This document shows positions 49,260-59,589 of a stretch of DNA of 64,000 nt, in pieces. The stretch comes from Agapetus fuscipes (lineage: Eukaryota > Arthropoda > Insecta > Trichoptera > Glossosomatidae): NCBI GenBank assembly GCA_951799405.1, contig OX637339.1:11470001-11534000 (forward strand), written 5' to 3'. Under the pieces are notes generated by a model. The model made no database searches, had not been told where the DNA came from, and was given only the letters and a program-made list of their open reading frames with translations. Made by a program: the position numbers and the translations under genes. Each line of letters begins with the position of its first letter. Within the stretch, counting starts at the first letter, position 1.

Positions 49260-51734
49260 CTGCAAACAAATCAACACAATTAACCTCTCTACCTTCAGGT
49301 TACTTTCCGAGAATAGGCAAAATATAATCAGGAACCAAAACCATAATGTATGTACCCCTGACTTTTGAAGAGTATGTATGAAAAATTACGAAACGTCAAA
49401 CAAACAAACAACAGAACGCTAAGCCTGCTTTTGAGGAACTAACTTGTCTAGACTTGTAATGACGTGACTTTGGAACTCAAGCGGACGCCAGGCGATTTGT
49501 AGTTTTCTAAATATGTTATTTTTTCTTAAGCGCGTACGCGATACGGGATGTAGCAGAATGGTACACTCTCAGTTTGCGTATTGCGTACGTTCATATGCAT
49601 AGTGCGGTTAACTCAAGCACGGATCAAACTGAATGTGGTGAAAATCAGATTGGTGAACTGCGCATGTGGAATAAATAAAACCTATCGATTTTATCACTTT
49701 AAAGTCACTAAAGTCATAACAACGCACTCATCTAGCTGCCATCTATATTCAGTTAAGCCGTGACCATCTGCACCTAATGTGCTATACATTCAAATAGTCA
49801 AAAATTGGTGACGGGTTTGTTGGTGATAGGAAGAGTTGGTATTGCAGGAAAGCTATCCCTTAACAGTCCGACTTTGGTAATAAGATGCTGTCATATTACC
49901 AAAAATGTCGGGTTATCACAAATGCTTTTCTGTAATGTATTGATCGAGATCAGCTATGAACATAGTACTTAGTAGTAATAACCATTAAATACTTGGAACA
50001 ATATCTAAATCTAAGCTGCAAAGATATATATCATTTAAGATTCATATTAAACGCATTCCCACAAGCAGACATGTATAATTTCGGGCTAACACATGCCGCA
50101 TGTGGACTTACAATATAAAAACCCAATCTCAAATGAACATAAGCCCTGCAACTCTTGCCGACCTTCCCTGAAACAGGGATGACATTGGCAAAGTGAACCA
50201 TTTTTTACAATATGGGTGGTCAGCCTCATACCAACCGATAAGTCAAGGAATATAATAACACAAAATGAAGTTAACAGAATTTAATTTATGTAGGCTGCAG
50301 TACAGACACATTTATATAGGGCGTATATGAAATGAGAGGCTTTTATGAAGTAGAACATCCGCCTTCTTCTATAGAGGGATCAAGGGAGACAAGTGGGGCA
50401 TGGCAGTTCACATATTATAATTAACCTTACACTTTACGGATATTAGACGACACCTTAAGGGAGAACTTATATTATATTAGTGTGTGGCGTGTTAGTTTAT
50501 AGTACAATCAGGGAGTAAGGCTAAATACCTATGGCTTCTTTCATACCCAGGTGGTAGTTGGCGATCTTAAGCCCCATGTTGGGCCTCCAGGGAGTCTCCG
50601 TGCTCTGCTTGCTGTAGCTCTTCTTGGCCTGCTCGTTCAGCTGCTCCACATTCAACCTCTCCTAGAACACACATTTTATCAGAGGGACATGAGCAAGAAG
50701 TCTCCTTAAGGGTATGGGCTGTGGTCTATCGTGTTTGCCTGATGGGTTAGGTTAGGTTAGGTAAGGTGCAATGTCGGGGCGTACCTCTGTGGTCTATCGT
50801 GTTTCTTTGATGGGTTAGGTTAGGTTAGGTTAGGTATGATGTCGGGGCTTACCTCTGTCTCCTGTATTTTGTCGTGCAGGTGCATGCTGTAGAAGTCCAT
50901 GATGAGCTGCGCTGCCTTCTGCTTGGCGTCCTTCTTGGTGGAGGAGGTGGCGCTGCGCACCACAGACCCGGCACAGCACTGCAGCGTGAACTGGCGGCAG
51001 TGCGGGGGCCCTGACTCACTCAGGCAGGTGAACTCCGGCTCCCCCAGGTGCAGCAGGCAACACATGTCCTAGAAACACACACACAATCATTGACTTGTAA
51101 TATAGTGAAGTTTTAACTACTCTTACGATTTTACTGGGGTTCTAAATCTAAATATTTATATTTAATAAATCTGCAATTATTTATTTACACAGAATTTATT
51201 TGACACAGTTTGGTTCACAATTTACAATGGTTGATAATCTCTGTGTATATTGGTCTTCACAGCAAAATGCTTGAAGCCACTAATCGCTCTCCGCACAGTT
51301 TAATATTCTACAAACTTTACTGACTTACTTAAGTGTACCTAAGTATATAAAAAAAACTTAATGCAATAAAAAAATAAAAGTCTAAGGACAGGATAGACTG
51401 ACAGAGAAGTCGTTGGCACACTGACTTTGAGCATGCCCACATGATTGACGAGCAGCACACTGTTGCTGCTGCTGCCGCTGCCGCTGGGCTGGAGGTCGTC
51501 CCCCTGCTGCGGGAAGTAGCGCCCCTTCTCCGCCAGGCGCGCCAGCAGCAGCCGCGCCGCCTCCTGCTTAGCCTCCTTCTTGTTGCGCCCCCTGGCGGCC
51601 ACGCGCTCACCCAGGGCGGATACCACGCACTGGAACAAGCCGTTTGCGTCCGCCTCCTCCATGCAGAACTGCGGCAGCGTGCCCTGCTTCACCATCAGCT
51701 CCTGCAGCACCGTGATGGGCGTCTTAGTAGCCAT
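48988..51734 (-). CDS. r2d2: R2D2-like dsRNA-binding protein (RNAi co-factor), whole gene, 4 exons
   Basis: Exons 51734-51426, 51068-50853, 50661-50529 and 49259-48988 join in frame to 309 residues, close to Drosophila R2D2 (about 311). dsRBD1 is at about 4-75 (PITVLQELMVKQG ... NKKEAKQEAA). dsRBD2 is at about 92-166 (NHVGMLKDMCC ... ESGPPH ... TKKDAKQKAA). Both keep the KKxAK RNA-binding motif. Residues 233-305 (PLVEQLLQLMGMEYKW ... ERKQQAALEAINYI) look like a third dsRBD fold lacking KKxAK, as in the protein-binding C-terminal domain of R2D2, TARBP2 and Loquacious. Known role of the family: holds siRNA duplexes with Dicer-2 and loads Argonaute-2 in the cytoplasm. R2D2 is preferred on length and exon number; a Loquacious/TARBP2-type protein is the alternative. 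Confidence 0.75.
49340..49620. repeat. Dispersed repeat, copy 2 (intron 3 of the R2D2-like gene)
   Basis: Inverted relative to copy 1; starts near GTACCCCTGACTTTTGAAGA and ends near TTCATATGCATAGTGCGGTT. Confidence 0.7.
50012..50252 (-). repeat. LINE-A 3' module in intron 3 of the R2D2-like gene
   Basis: Full antisense-to-plus copy in the same direction as the gene; subfamily I. Confidence 0.78.
50529..50661 (-). CDS. r2d2: R2D2-like exon 3 (residues 176-220; linker)
   Basis: Acceptor GTTCTAG|GAGAGG. Encodes ERLNVEQLNEQAKKSYSKQS and a segment ending NYHLGMKEAI. Two donors are possible; only ATAG|GTATTT keeps phase with the next exon. No domain is recognised; it links dsRBD2 to the C-terminal domain. 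Confidence 0.75.
50721..50856 (-). repeat. 68-bp tandem duplication spanning the exon 2 donor of the R2D2-like gene
   Basis: Units 50721-50788 and 50789-50856 match at 60 of 68 positions. Each holds a short GGTTA array (insect telomere-type TTAGG frame) and each ends in a donor-like site on the minus strand: GAG|GTAAGC (used) and GAG|GTACGC (copy). Confidence 0.88.
50853..51068 (-). CDS. r2d2: R2D2-like exon 2 (residues 104-175; dsRBD2)
   Basis: Acceptor TTTCTAG|GACATG; 72 codons, phase 0. Encodes ESGPPHCRQFTLQCC and STKKDAKQKAAQLIMDFY, classic beta strands and second helix of a dsRBD. The donor GAG|GTAAGC lies in a 68-bp tandem duplication that also copies a donor-like site 68 bp further into the intron. 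Confidence 0.9.
51426..51734 (-). CDS. r2d2: R2D2-like exon 1 (residues 1-103; dsRBD1)
   Basis: ATG at 51734 opens MATKTPITVLQELMVKQG, the usual first helix of a dsRBD right at the N-terminus. The exon also encodes a Gly/Ser linker (PSGSGSSSNS) from a GC-rich triplet run, and the start of dsRBD2. The donor is CTCAAA|GTCAGT, phase 0. Confidence 0.88.
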
Positions 51735-52090
51735 ATCCGCCTTCTCTCTCTCAATCTGTCTTCCTGTTCACTCACAACTCACAATTAATAATCCAGGAAT
51801 GGGAGCCGGCTCCGCATTGCGCGATGTTTGTAAAACTGTTTACGTCAAAAACAACAAATGTGACAGTCACATTGTCACATTGTCTATGCTTTTAGCAATA
51901 TTTTGTTCTTAGTTACAGGACGCGCGTAATAAACACTTAAGGCAGATTTATACAGGGTCAGAAGCTGTCGTCAGTCCACTGCCGAGTGAGTGCTGACCTG
52001 GCACTGCCATCGTGTAAATTGATTCAAGTCAGTTCTATCGCGACTGTCACGGTCGCGTCAGTAACTGTTGCGTTAGTTACTGACTTTATC

Positions 52091-53078
52091 CCCCGTATTC
52101 ATGAATCCTACTAGCACTTACCATAGGGCGCGCTAGCTGTCAGATTGGCGAAATTCGTTTCAGAAACAATACTTAGGGTAAAAGCAGCGCTAGGGCTCTC
52201 TAAATACTAGCGCTTGGGTAAGTAAGGTCGGCAGGTATATTAACCAACGCTTAAGCGCTGTCAAAATATTCCTTCGTATTTAATTGTTATCACATTTTTT
52301 GTTTGATTGTGAATTAACATGAAAAACTGAATTCTTACGATGAAGACAATTTTTTAGAGTGTATTAACATTGTTTTGACGAGTATATTAACATTGTTTGA
52401 CCTTCAGAATCGGGTTTGTTCTCCAGTATGGTCTAGGACCATACTGCAATGACAGATGAACTGTCAAAATATTCCGACGCATTTCGTCAGCAAAGTTTTT
52501 GTTTGGTTGTGAATTATTTACATAAAATAATGAATTCTTACATGAAGATGATTTTAACGAGTATAAAAACATTGTTTTGACCAAAAATAGTGTCCCAAGA
52601 AAATATATCAGAGACTGTAAAGACCCATTTACGATTACGACGAGAAAGAATTTAGAAGGCGTTTTAGATTGAAAAAATGCGTCGTTCTGTATACAATCTT
52701 TTCGTTGCTCATTGAGGGTTTAACAAAGCCAAAAAATTCTTCGATTGTCAAGTTTTATGCACAGCTCAAAATATGACATTGACATTTCTTCGATTTGTCC
52801 AGTTCAACAGCTCAAATGTCATTGAAATTTGAAAGAAGGGGCAATGATAAGAATGAAGTACGCCGAATATTGGTCGGAAGCTATTGACCAATTACAGAGC
52901 TGGGTTTTTTCGAGAGCCAATGACTGGCCGTACATCTCCACTAAGTTGGGCACTAGGCTGATTAAAGATTTAGTGTTCTTTGTGAAACAAAACGCTTCAG
53001 AATGTCGACCCTTGAGTAAGTGTAGCGCTTGACTTAGGTAAGTATTGTTACTTGAGGCAGTATTGGTCATGAATACTG
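52091..53078. mobile_element. Inner inverted-repeat element nested in 51944-53797
   Basis: Ends CCCCGTATTCATGAATCCTA and (inverted) CCCCAGTATTCATGACCAAT. Contains two internal repeated stretches (around 52260-52400 and 52450-52580, both with CTGTCAAAATATTCC). No coding frame recognised. Confidence 0.65.
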
Positions 53079-53337
53079 GGGTATGGCAGATTTATACAGG
53101 GTCAGTAGCTGTCGTCAGTACTGGCGCCAAAAACTGACTCGAAAAAATTGGACTCGAAAACTGTCTATTTCCACGAAGTCAGCTGTAGTCGAGGATATTT
53201 CTTAGAATGCACACACGCTCGTAAAGTCAGTGCGGAAAAATGAATTCTCGAAAACAGCAAAAAATCAAAGTTAATAATTTGTTGATAAAATTTACATTTG
53301 TGATGATGCACCAACTAACTTGTACACTCCTAGTATA

Positions 53338-53400
53338 CTTGACACTGGCGCTCCTGCTCTCCGCGGGATTCGCCATACAGAAGAAGAAGAAGAAGAGAAC
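53338..53400 (+). repeat. Dispersed short repeat with AAGAAG tail
   Basis: CTTGACACTGGCGCTCCTGC, CTCTCCGCGGGA, then (AAG)n; inside the nested inverted-repeat region. Confidence 0.55.
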
Positions 53401-53879
53401 TAACTTGTAAGTTTAAAGAAGATACACAGAAACAAATTTGGGTAAAAAAATGGATAGATGACAGATAAAACTGGAGGTTCTGCTCTGTTGTTAACCCAGT
53501 TGAGAATTTAAGATCCTTAGGAATACAAATTGGCTTAGAGAATGACACCAAAAAACTTTGACGAGTCGCTCAGTTTTCGCGTCATTTTGTGATGCGGTGC
53601 GACACACCGGTGGCACCGTACTTCGGCATTTACATGACGTCAGTTGCGCTGGCGCGGATCTAGGGGGGAGCGGAAAAATATCAAGCCTCAATATTGAAGT
53701 CAGTTACTGACTTGAATCAATTTACACGATGCCAGGTCAGCACTGACTCGGCAGTGGACTGACGACAGACACTGACCCTGTATAAAGCTGCCTTTATTTT
53801 CATGAGCTCGAGAACGAGGTAGGGATGGGCAAATGAAAAGAAATATATTAAAAATATATTGACTCGAAAAAATATCGAT

Positions 53880-54150
53880 ATTTCGATATTTTTTCTGGGG
53901 CGGGTAACGTCTCAAGATTTCGAAATTTGGCTATTTAATCTGTCAACGGGAGGGGGGGGGGGGGTATAAACGCGTTTCAAAAGAAATATCGAAATTTTCC
54001 AAAAAAAATATCGGTTGCTGGCGGGTAACGTTTCAAAATTTCGAAATTTTTGGGTACCAAATCTGTTGACCGGGGAGAAGGAGTAGAAACGCGTTTCAAA
54101 AAAAATATCGGTCGCTGGCGGGTAACGTCTCAAAAAATATTTTTTTGTCC
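53880..54150 (+). repeat. Tandem repeat, period about 110-120 bp, 2-3 units
   Basis: Iterates GCGGGTAACGT(C/T)TCAA, TTTCGAAATTT, ATCTGT(C/T)GAC and AACGCGTTTCAAAA with ATATCG spacers; the first unit holds a run of 13 G. Confidence 0.75.
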
Positions 54151-54231
54151 ATAACATTTCGCTCCCCCAGTTCTTGTTTATCGTATACGCCAATCTTGTC
54201 AAATATGAATTTCATGCAATTGTCTTAAGAA

Positions 54232-54375
54232 TCAAATTCTACACAATCTGGGCTAAGAAAAACCGTAAAACTCGATAATGTGAGAGTTCTTTTAAATATT
54301 TTGTAAATAAATTTCTTGTTTTCATAAGACACATTGGTCCAGTACGCAAACAAAGCTCATGTAAAATTTTCTCAA
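54232..54375 (+). repeat. Dispersed repeat, possible Helitron-related end
   Basis: Second copy of the 44.4 kb repeat (TCTACACAATCTGGGCTAAG), with the shared words AATGTGAGAGTT and AGACACATTGGTCCAGTAC. It lies between the arms of a 24-bp inverted repeat. Confidence 0.5.
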
Positions 54376-54659
54376 TGGCGTATACGATAAACAAGAACTA
54401 AGGCAGCGATTTGTCGACGGGGGGAGGGGGAAACATGTGATTTGCTACGTAAAAATGTTTGGTGGCTTCAAAACACAACCACCTATATAAAATGTGGGGA
54501 GCAAAGTCACTTTTGCAAAAAAATATCGTTTTTGATACTTGAAAAAAAATATCGAAGCATCGATTAATCGATATTTCTATTTCGATAAAAATATCGATAT
54601 TTTAAAAAAAGTATATCGATACTTTTGATATATCGATATATATCGCAAATATATATATA

Positions 54660-55062
54660 TTGGCAAAGTGAACCATATTTTACAGTACCTATGGGTGGTC
54701 AGCCTCATACCAACCTATAAGTCAAGGAATATGAATAATAAATTACATTTAAATATAAAAAGAACAAAACCTTAAAAATAAATTTATACACAAAAAGTCA
54801 AAAATTTCCTTTGCAAAAAATGTAGCAAATTAATACACCAACATTAGAAATATAGATTGCAGATTAGCCGCCACTTCTTCCTGTCCTTGCATACTTCTTT
54901 TATTTCATCCAGAGTCATAACCTTTTACATACAAGTCCTCCTTTTATTATGACTCTGGATATCCCATTCATTCGCTATTTCAGAGATTTGATCCTTCCAT
55001 ACTTTTCTCGGTCTTCCTCTACCACGACATCCATCTATTCTAGCAACATATACTTTCTTCAA
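54660..55062 (-). mobile_element. LINE-A 3' end, copy with truncated module
   Basis: The start of the 3' module (54660-54735), spacer, then ORF remnant 54850-55060 (KKVY ... GRGRPRKVW ... KKW) on the minus strand. The module is cut by AT-rich sequence at 54660. Confidence 0.72.
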
Positions 55063-55124
55063 TGTCACCCCTGTTTCAGGGAAGGTCGACAAAAGTTGTG
55101 GGGCTTATGTTCATTTCTAATCTA

Positions 55125-55500
55125 ATGTAATCTAAGCTGCAAAGATATATATCATTTAAGATTTATATTAAATGCATTCCCACAAGCAGATATGTATAAT
55201 TTCGCGCTAACACATGCCGCATATGGACCTACAATATAAAAACCCAATCTCAAATGAACATAAGCCTTACAACTCTTGCCGTCCTTCCCTGAAACAGGGG
55301 TGACATTGGCAAAGTGAACCAATTTTTTACAGTATGGGTGGTCAGCCGCATAACAACCTATAAGTCAAGGAACATACCTACATGACAAATTACATTTTTT
55401 TTTTAAATCAATAAATATACATGGACATAAAAAACTGTATCATAAAACCAATTTCACTTTAACAAACCCTAGCCGCCAACTTCACAGATCAACCAATTTG
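55125..55500 (-). mobile_element. LINE-A 3' module with end of ORF
   Basis: Module 55125-55377, spacer, then the last ORF codons (RLICEVGG-like) at 55465-55495 on the minus strand. Subfamily I. Confidence 0.72.
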
Positions 55501-55745
55501 AGGTTTGGATTTTATTTGTAAGTACACATTCAGCATTTGTAAGCGCGAACTTTCCTTTTAACCGTCGATATATTTTGAGTCGTATAGAAACAAAGGTAGC
55601 AAACAGGATATTTTCCAAAACATATTTTTAATTTATTGAAATGAAATCTTGCGTGTTTCCATTTTAACACTATGTATGCATTTCTTTTTAAGTTTTTTTT
55701 TGTTTTTCTTTTTTATACTTAAGAAATGTTATTTATTGCTCGTAT

Positions 55746-55998
55746 TCCTTGACTTATAGGTTGGTATGAGGCTGACCACCCATACTGTAAAAATGGTTCA
55801 CTTTGCCAATGTCACCCCTGTTTCAGGGAATGTCGGCAAGAGTTGCAGGGCTTATGTTCATTTGTGGTTTGGATTTTATTTGTAAGTACACAATCAGCAT
55901 TTGTAAGCGCGAACTACACATGTTTGTTTGTGGGCATACATCTGAGAGCTTTGAATGAATATATCCTTGCAACTTAGATTATAGATTATAGAACTACA
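55746..55998 (+). repeat. LINE-A 3' module (subfamily II)
   Basis: Full module followed at once by a second module fragment that is split by the element 56003-57516. Confidence 0.78.
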
Positions 55999-56002
55999 CG
56001 TA

Positions 56003-57516
56003 CCCCAGATAGCATTTTAAACTTGCATCTGACTTGCAACAAGTTTGATGTGTCAAAAGTGAAGGCTTGCTGCAAGTTCGCCATGGCAAGTATATACACT
56101 TGAGGCAAGTTTGAATCAAACTTTCTAGTTTCCCAGCAACAAGCTTGCAGGAACTTTGTCATAACAAAGTTCCCGCAAGCTTGTTATGACAAATTTGCCA
56201 AATGTTTGCTTCTGCAAATCATATACATTTTTTTATAATATTTAAAAAAACAAAATTAGAATAAAAAGATAAAATATTTTAATTTTATTTTATTTACAGT
56301 TCGCTTATAGTAGTAACAAAGTTTTATAATAATCACATCATCATCATCATTGGCACGACCTCCCTCAGCAACCGCTGCCACCGCTGTCTATCCAACGTCT
56401 TCCTCCTCCAGCCCCACTGCACGACAATCCTTACTTTCAAATTTTTACGTGAAAATATTTGAAATAAATAAAAACGTAAGTTCAAAAAGTTAGTGCCAAA
56501 ATCTAGATAATACACATTTCTTATTTCTACAAAAAGTACATCAAACACGTCCTACTAAGTATTCAAAAGGAAATAGTTTTACATACCTGGTAAATATGAT
56601 GTAGGAACAACATGCCGAAACATTTTAAAAGACGTAAGTACATTACTAATCGTCAAATAAACACGTATCTGATTCCTTTAACTTCCGTATTGAAACAATG
56701 AGGTACATAACAAAGGCGACTGGACATTATAAAACGCAAAATAACAAAAATGTAAGAAATTCACAAAGCGAGCTCGTATACAAATAATGGCGGCCGGCCA
56801 CCCGCCGTGACCCGCCACACGCGGTCGCGTGGGGGTAGGGATACCAGATGAAAAATTTAAAATTCCTGACAAAAAGCCTAATTTCCATAGAAAGTCCTGA
56901 CATTTTGTTGCAAACGTAATTAAACACTGCGTACTTACTTAATAAGTACAAAGCTAAAGCATAAACAAATATTTCAAACTAACTTGTGTTTCAAATATTT
57001 TTCTATGCTTTGACTATTAAAAAATTGAAAAGTCCTGATACTTCCGAAATCCGGTCGCAATCCCGACAAGAGCCTAAAAATCCTGACGTATGGCAGCCCT
57101 ACGTGGGGGGTCTCTCGTGACGTCATTTCAAAGTTGTTTGAGAAACAGCCACAGAGAGAGTAAAATTCAGAAATAATGTTGCCAAAACCAAAATATGCCC
57201 AAAGATTTCTAGGCATGCGCGTCACAATCTGTCAACTCGTGTCTGATCAGTGCTGCCGCTGGGAAAAAAGTCGCGAGATTTAAAAAAAGCAAAATAGCAA
57301 AATCGATGAAACGGCAACACTGCTAATCGTATTTTTGACAGCCCGTCACGCAAGTTTGTATCAAACAAAAAGCAAACTTGTTTATTCATATTTGAAACAT
57401 GATGCAAAATGCAAGCTTGCAGCAATATTGCAATAAACTTATTTTGTCATATTTGACATGACAATGTAAAATCAAGTACAAATCAAACTTGCAGCAAACT
57501 GACCTGCTATCTGGGG
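56003..57516. mobile_element. Inverted-repeat element with CCCCAGATAGC ends, 1.5 kb
   Basis: Termini CCCCAGATAGCATTTTAAAC and (inverted) CCCCAGATAGCAGGTCAG, flanked by TA at left and TG at right; it splits a LINE-A module. Subterminal regions are rich in iterated AACTTGC/GCAAGTT words. The interior 56620-57240 resembles 13900-14180. No coding frame of note. Confidence 0.75.
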
Positions 57517-57592
57517 TGTTGGTTTGTGGGCATACATTTGAAAGCTTTAAATGTATCCTTGCAACTTAGATTATAGATTATTATTATAGATA
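57517..57592 (+). repeat. LINE-A 3' module, 3' end fragment
   Basis: Begins TGTTGGTTTGTGGGCATACA, continuing the short fragment GAACTACACG left of the element 56003-57516. Confidence 0.68.
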
Positions 57593-57599
57593 TCGCCCA

Positions 57600-59580
57600 T
57601 CTCTACAACGTGGTCATAAAAAATAATGTTGTGTCGTCACCCGGCTGGGTTGCTAGGAAAAATGCATACAAATATTTTTTATTGGTTGCTAAGGACGGCA
57701 GTCTTGTATATAATATGTATATATGACACTGTCGTTTGCTCGCTGATAAAAAAATCCAAATTTAACAATGTTAGACGTCATTTTGGTTTTTCTTTGTTAC
57801 AGACTTACAGTAAGCCTAAACTGTAGTAAGGTAGCTAGGTAGGTACCTACACGTTTGCTACAGGCGTTTAGGTATTTTTTTTTTAATGGGTTGATGATAA
57901 ATTTATGAATGGCGGGAAATTTAAATATAGGTACAAAAAGTAGACAAAATTGTGCTGTCACCCAACCGAGTTTCTAGGAAAAAGACAAACAAATATTTTG
58001 TCATTAGTACCTAAAGACGACAATCCTATACAATACTGACGTTTGCTCCCCAAGAAAATAGTTTAAATTCATGTTGCCGGGGCCATTTGACAAGTCAATG
58101 GCGGTTTCATAACAAATCAGTCACAACAACCCGTCCATCACAGACATCTCGGCCACACAACAGTTCATTCTCACAACTTTTCAGTCAAGGACATTTTGGT
58201 TACATACACAAAACACGAAAAACTGCAATGAATTAATACAACGGTAATTACAAGGTTCATCCCAAAAAGCATTTATCACGATTTCGACTGACGTTCACTC
58301 ATGATTATCGAACTCATAAGTCATAGAGGGCTCTTCAGGTGTGATTCACATAAAAACAGCGCTCACCAAATAATCGGCGCTATATGTTTATCTACAATTT
58401 TTGTGTGGCGTCATCGTCATGAAATTTTCCGATAAAAATATTTCTCCGCAAAAAACTGTATTGGCTAACACAGCCTTGACTGCAGTTGTATGCAACTATG
58501 GAGTTAATAATTCAGAATATCGATGTATATGCAGCTTACCAAATCACCGCACTCATGTACGGAGGTCCGACACATTACACATACCTACATAGCTGGACTC
58601 AAGTAGACATATTGTGTTGCAGCAACCTTGCGTTGTATGCAATAGCACGTCACGACGACACGTGCTCACGACATTTGTGGTCGGAGGTACTGTAGCTACT
58701 TACAACTAGTGGTCTTCTTCACTTAGGTTCCACCATTCAGATTTATTGTAAGTGAAATAGATGCTTTATTCATTTCAATCTACCTCCACACAAATCGTCC
58801 ACTTTGGTCATGAAATCTGCCAAAAGACAACTTCTGACAGAAAGACATGGCTCTTTTGTTTGTCAGTGCTTAGAGCTAAGCAACGAACTCTCAAATAGAA
58901 CTCTCGAACAGCAAATCGATGCTCGTGAGGCCCTGACAATGAAGTTGAAGGTGGCTGAAATTCAGAATACCCTGAAATGAAGTGTTTTGGGAAGAATCCG
59001 TGGACCTTCTTCTTGAGGACCTATTTAACACATTGAAATTTAAACATGGATTATTTTATTGGAATTGTCATGAAGAGGAAAGTCGACTTTAGAAGACACA
59101 CAAATACATATCTACATATAGTACACGAAATAGTTTATATTAGGTGGGTATATGTGAAGAGACCGTTGCAGCATGAAGATCTCAAGAAGAGCGGTGACTA
59201 GTACCTAAAGTGTTTGGTGTACGGGCAACAGGCTCTCAAAACGTTTTGCTTCGTGGACCTCTGCACGATTTCTTATTTCCAAAGCCCCAACGCAGCTTCC
59301 CCATTGTAACCAATATTCAATTAAGTAACTCTAATTCATCAAAACCTATGTTCGAATGAACATTGAAATGAAAAATAATGAGGTCAATAGTAAATCATCA
59401 TTAGATACTTAGACTCATGATCCTTCCGAGTCCTTTTGACGATTTTGCCCCATCGCTTCCTACACTCACACGTTTTTAAAAGCTTCTATAACAGAGAAAT
59501 CCAAGATCTAGTTCATGTGATCAATTCATTGAGTGAATCCATTATAGTGAACTTTTAGCTCCTCAGCTTTCTGGATTTAG
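57600..59580. other. Gene-poor stretch
   Basis: 57620-57700 and 57950-58030 are two diverged direct copies (TGTCGTCACCCGGCTGGGTT and TGCTGTCACCCAACCGAGTT), and a third lies at 62540-62640. Otherwise only a SINE-X-type tail at 58.32 kb. No gene recognised. Confidence 0.5.
58318..58378 (+). repeat. SINE-X or LINE 3' tail fragment with other 5' sequence
   Basis: TAGAGGGCTCTTCAGGTGTG then ACAGCGCTCACCAAATAA; the sequence to its left is not SINE-X, so it may be the end of another element with the same tail. Confidence 0.6.
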
Positions 59581-59589
59581 GGCTTTTTA

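Larger units (their letters stand above)
51944..53797. mobile_element. Inverted-repeat element upstream of the R2D2-like gene (outer)
   Basis: About 100-bp inverted repeats: 51944-52040 (TTTATACAGGGTCAGAAGC ... GTAAATTGATTCAAGTCAG) and 53700-53797 (same words inverted). A further left-end copy occurs at 53083-53135, so two related elements may be overlapped. Begins about 210 bp upstream of the start codon of the R2D2-like gene. Confidence 0.7.

Noticed and set aside
50740..50835. Telomere or chromosome end from GGTTA arrays
   Set aside because: Only 3-4 units in each array, inside an intron between coding exons; an interstitial repeat.
51441..51912. Plus-strand open frames rich in Ala/Leu over the R2D2-like exon 1
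   Set aside because: Antisense shadow of a GC-rich exon; the minus frame has clear dsRBD motifs.
58401..58695. Small open frames at 58.4-58.7 kb
   Set aside because: No start context, splice fit, codon bias or recognisable motif.
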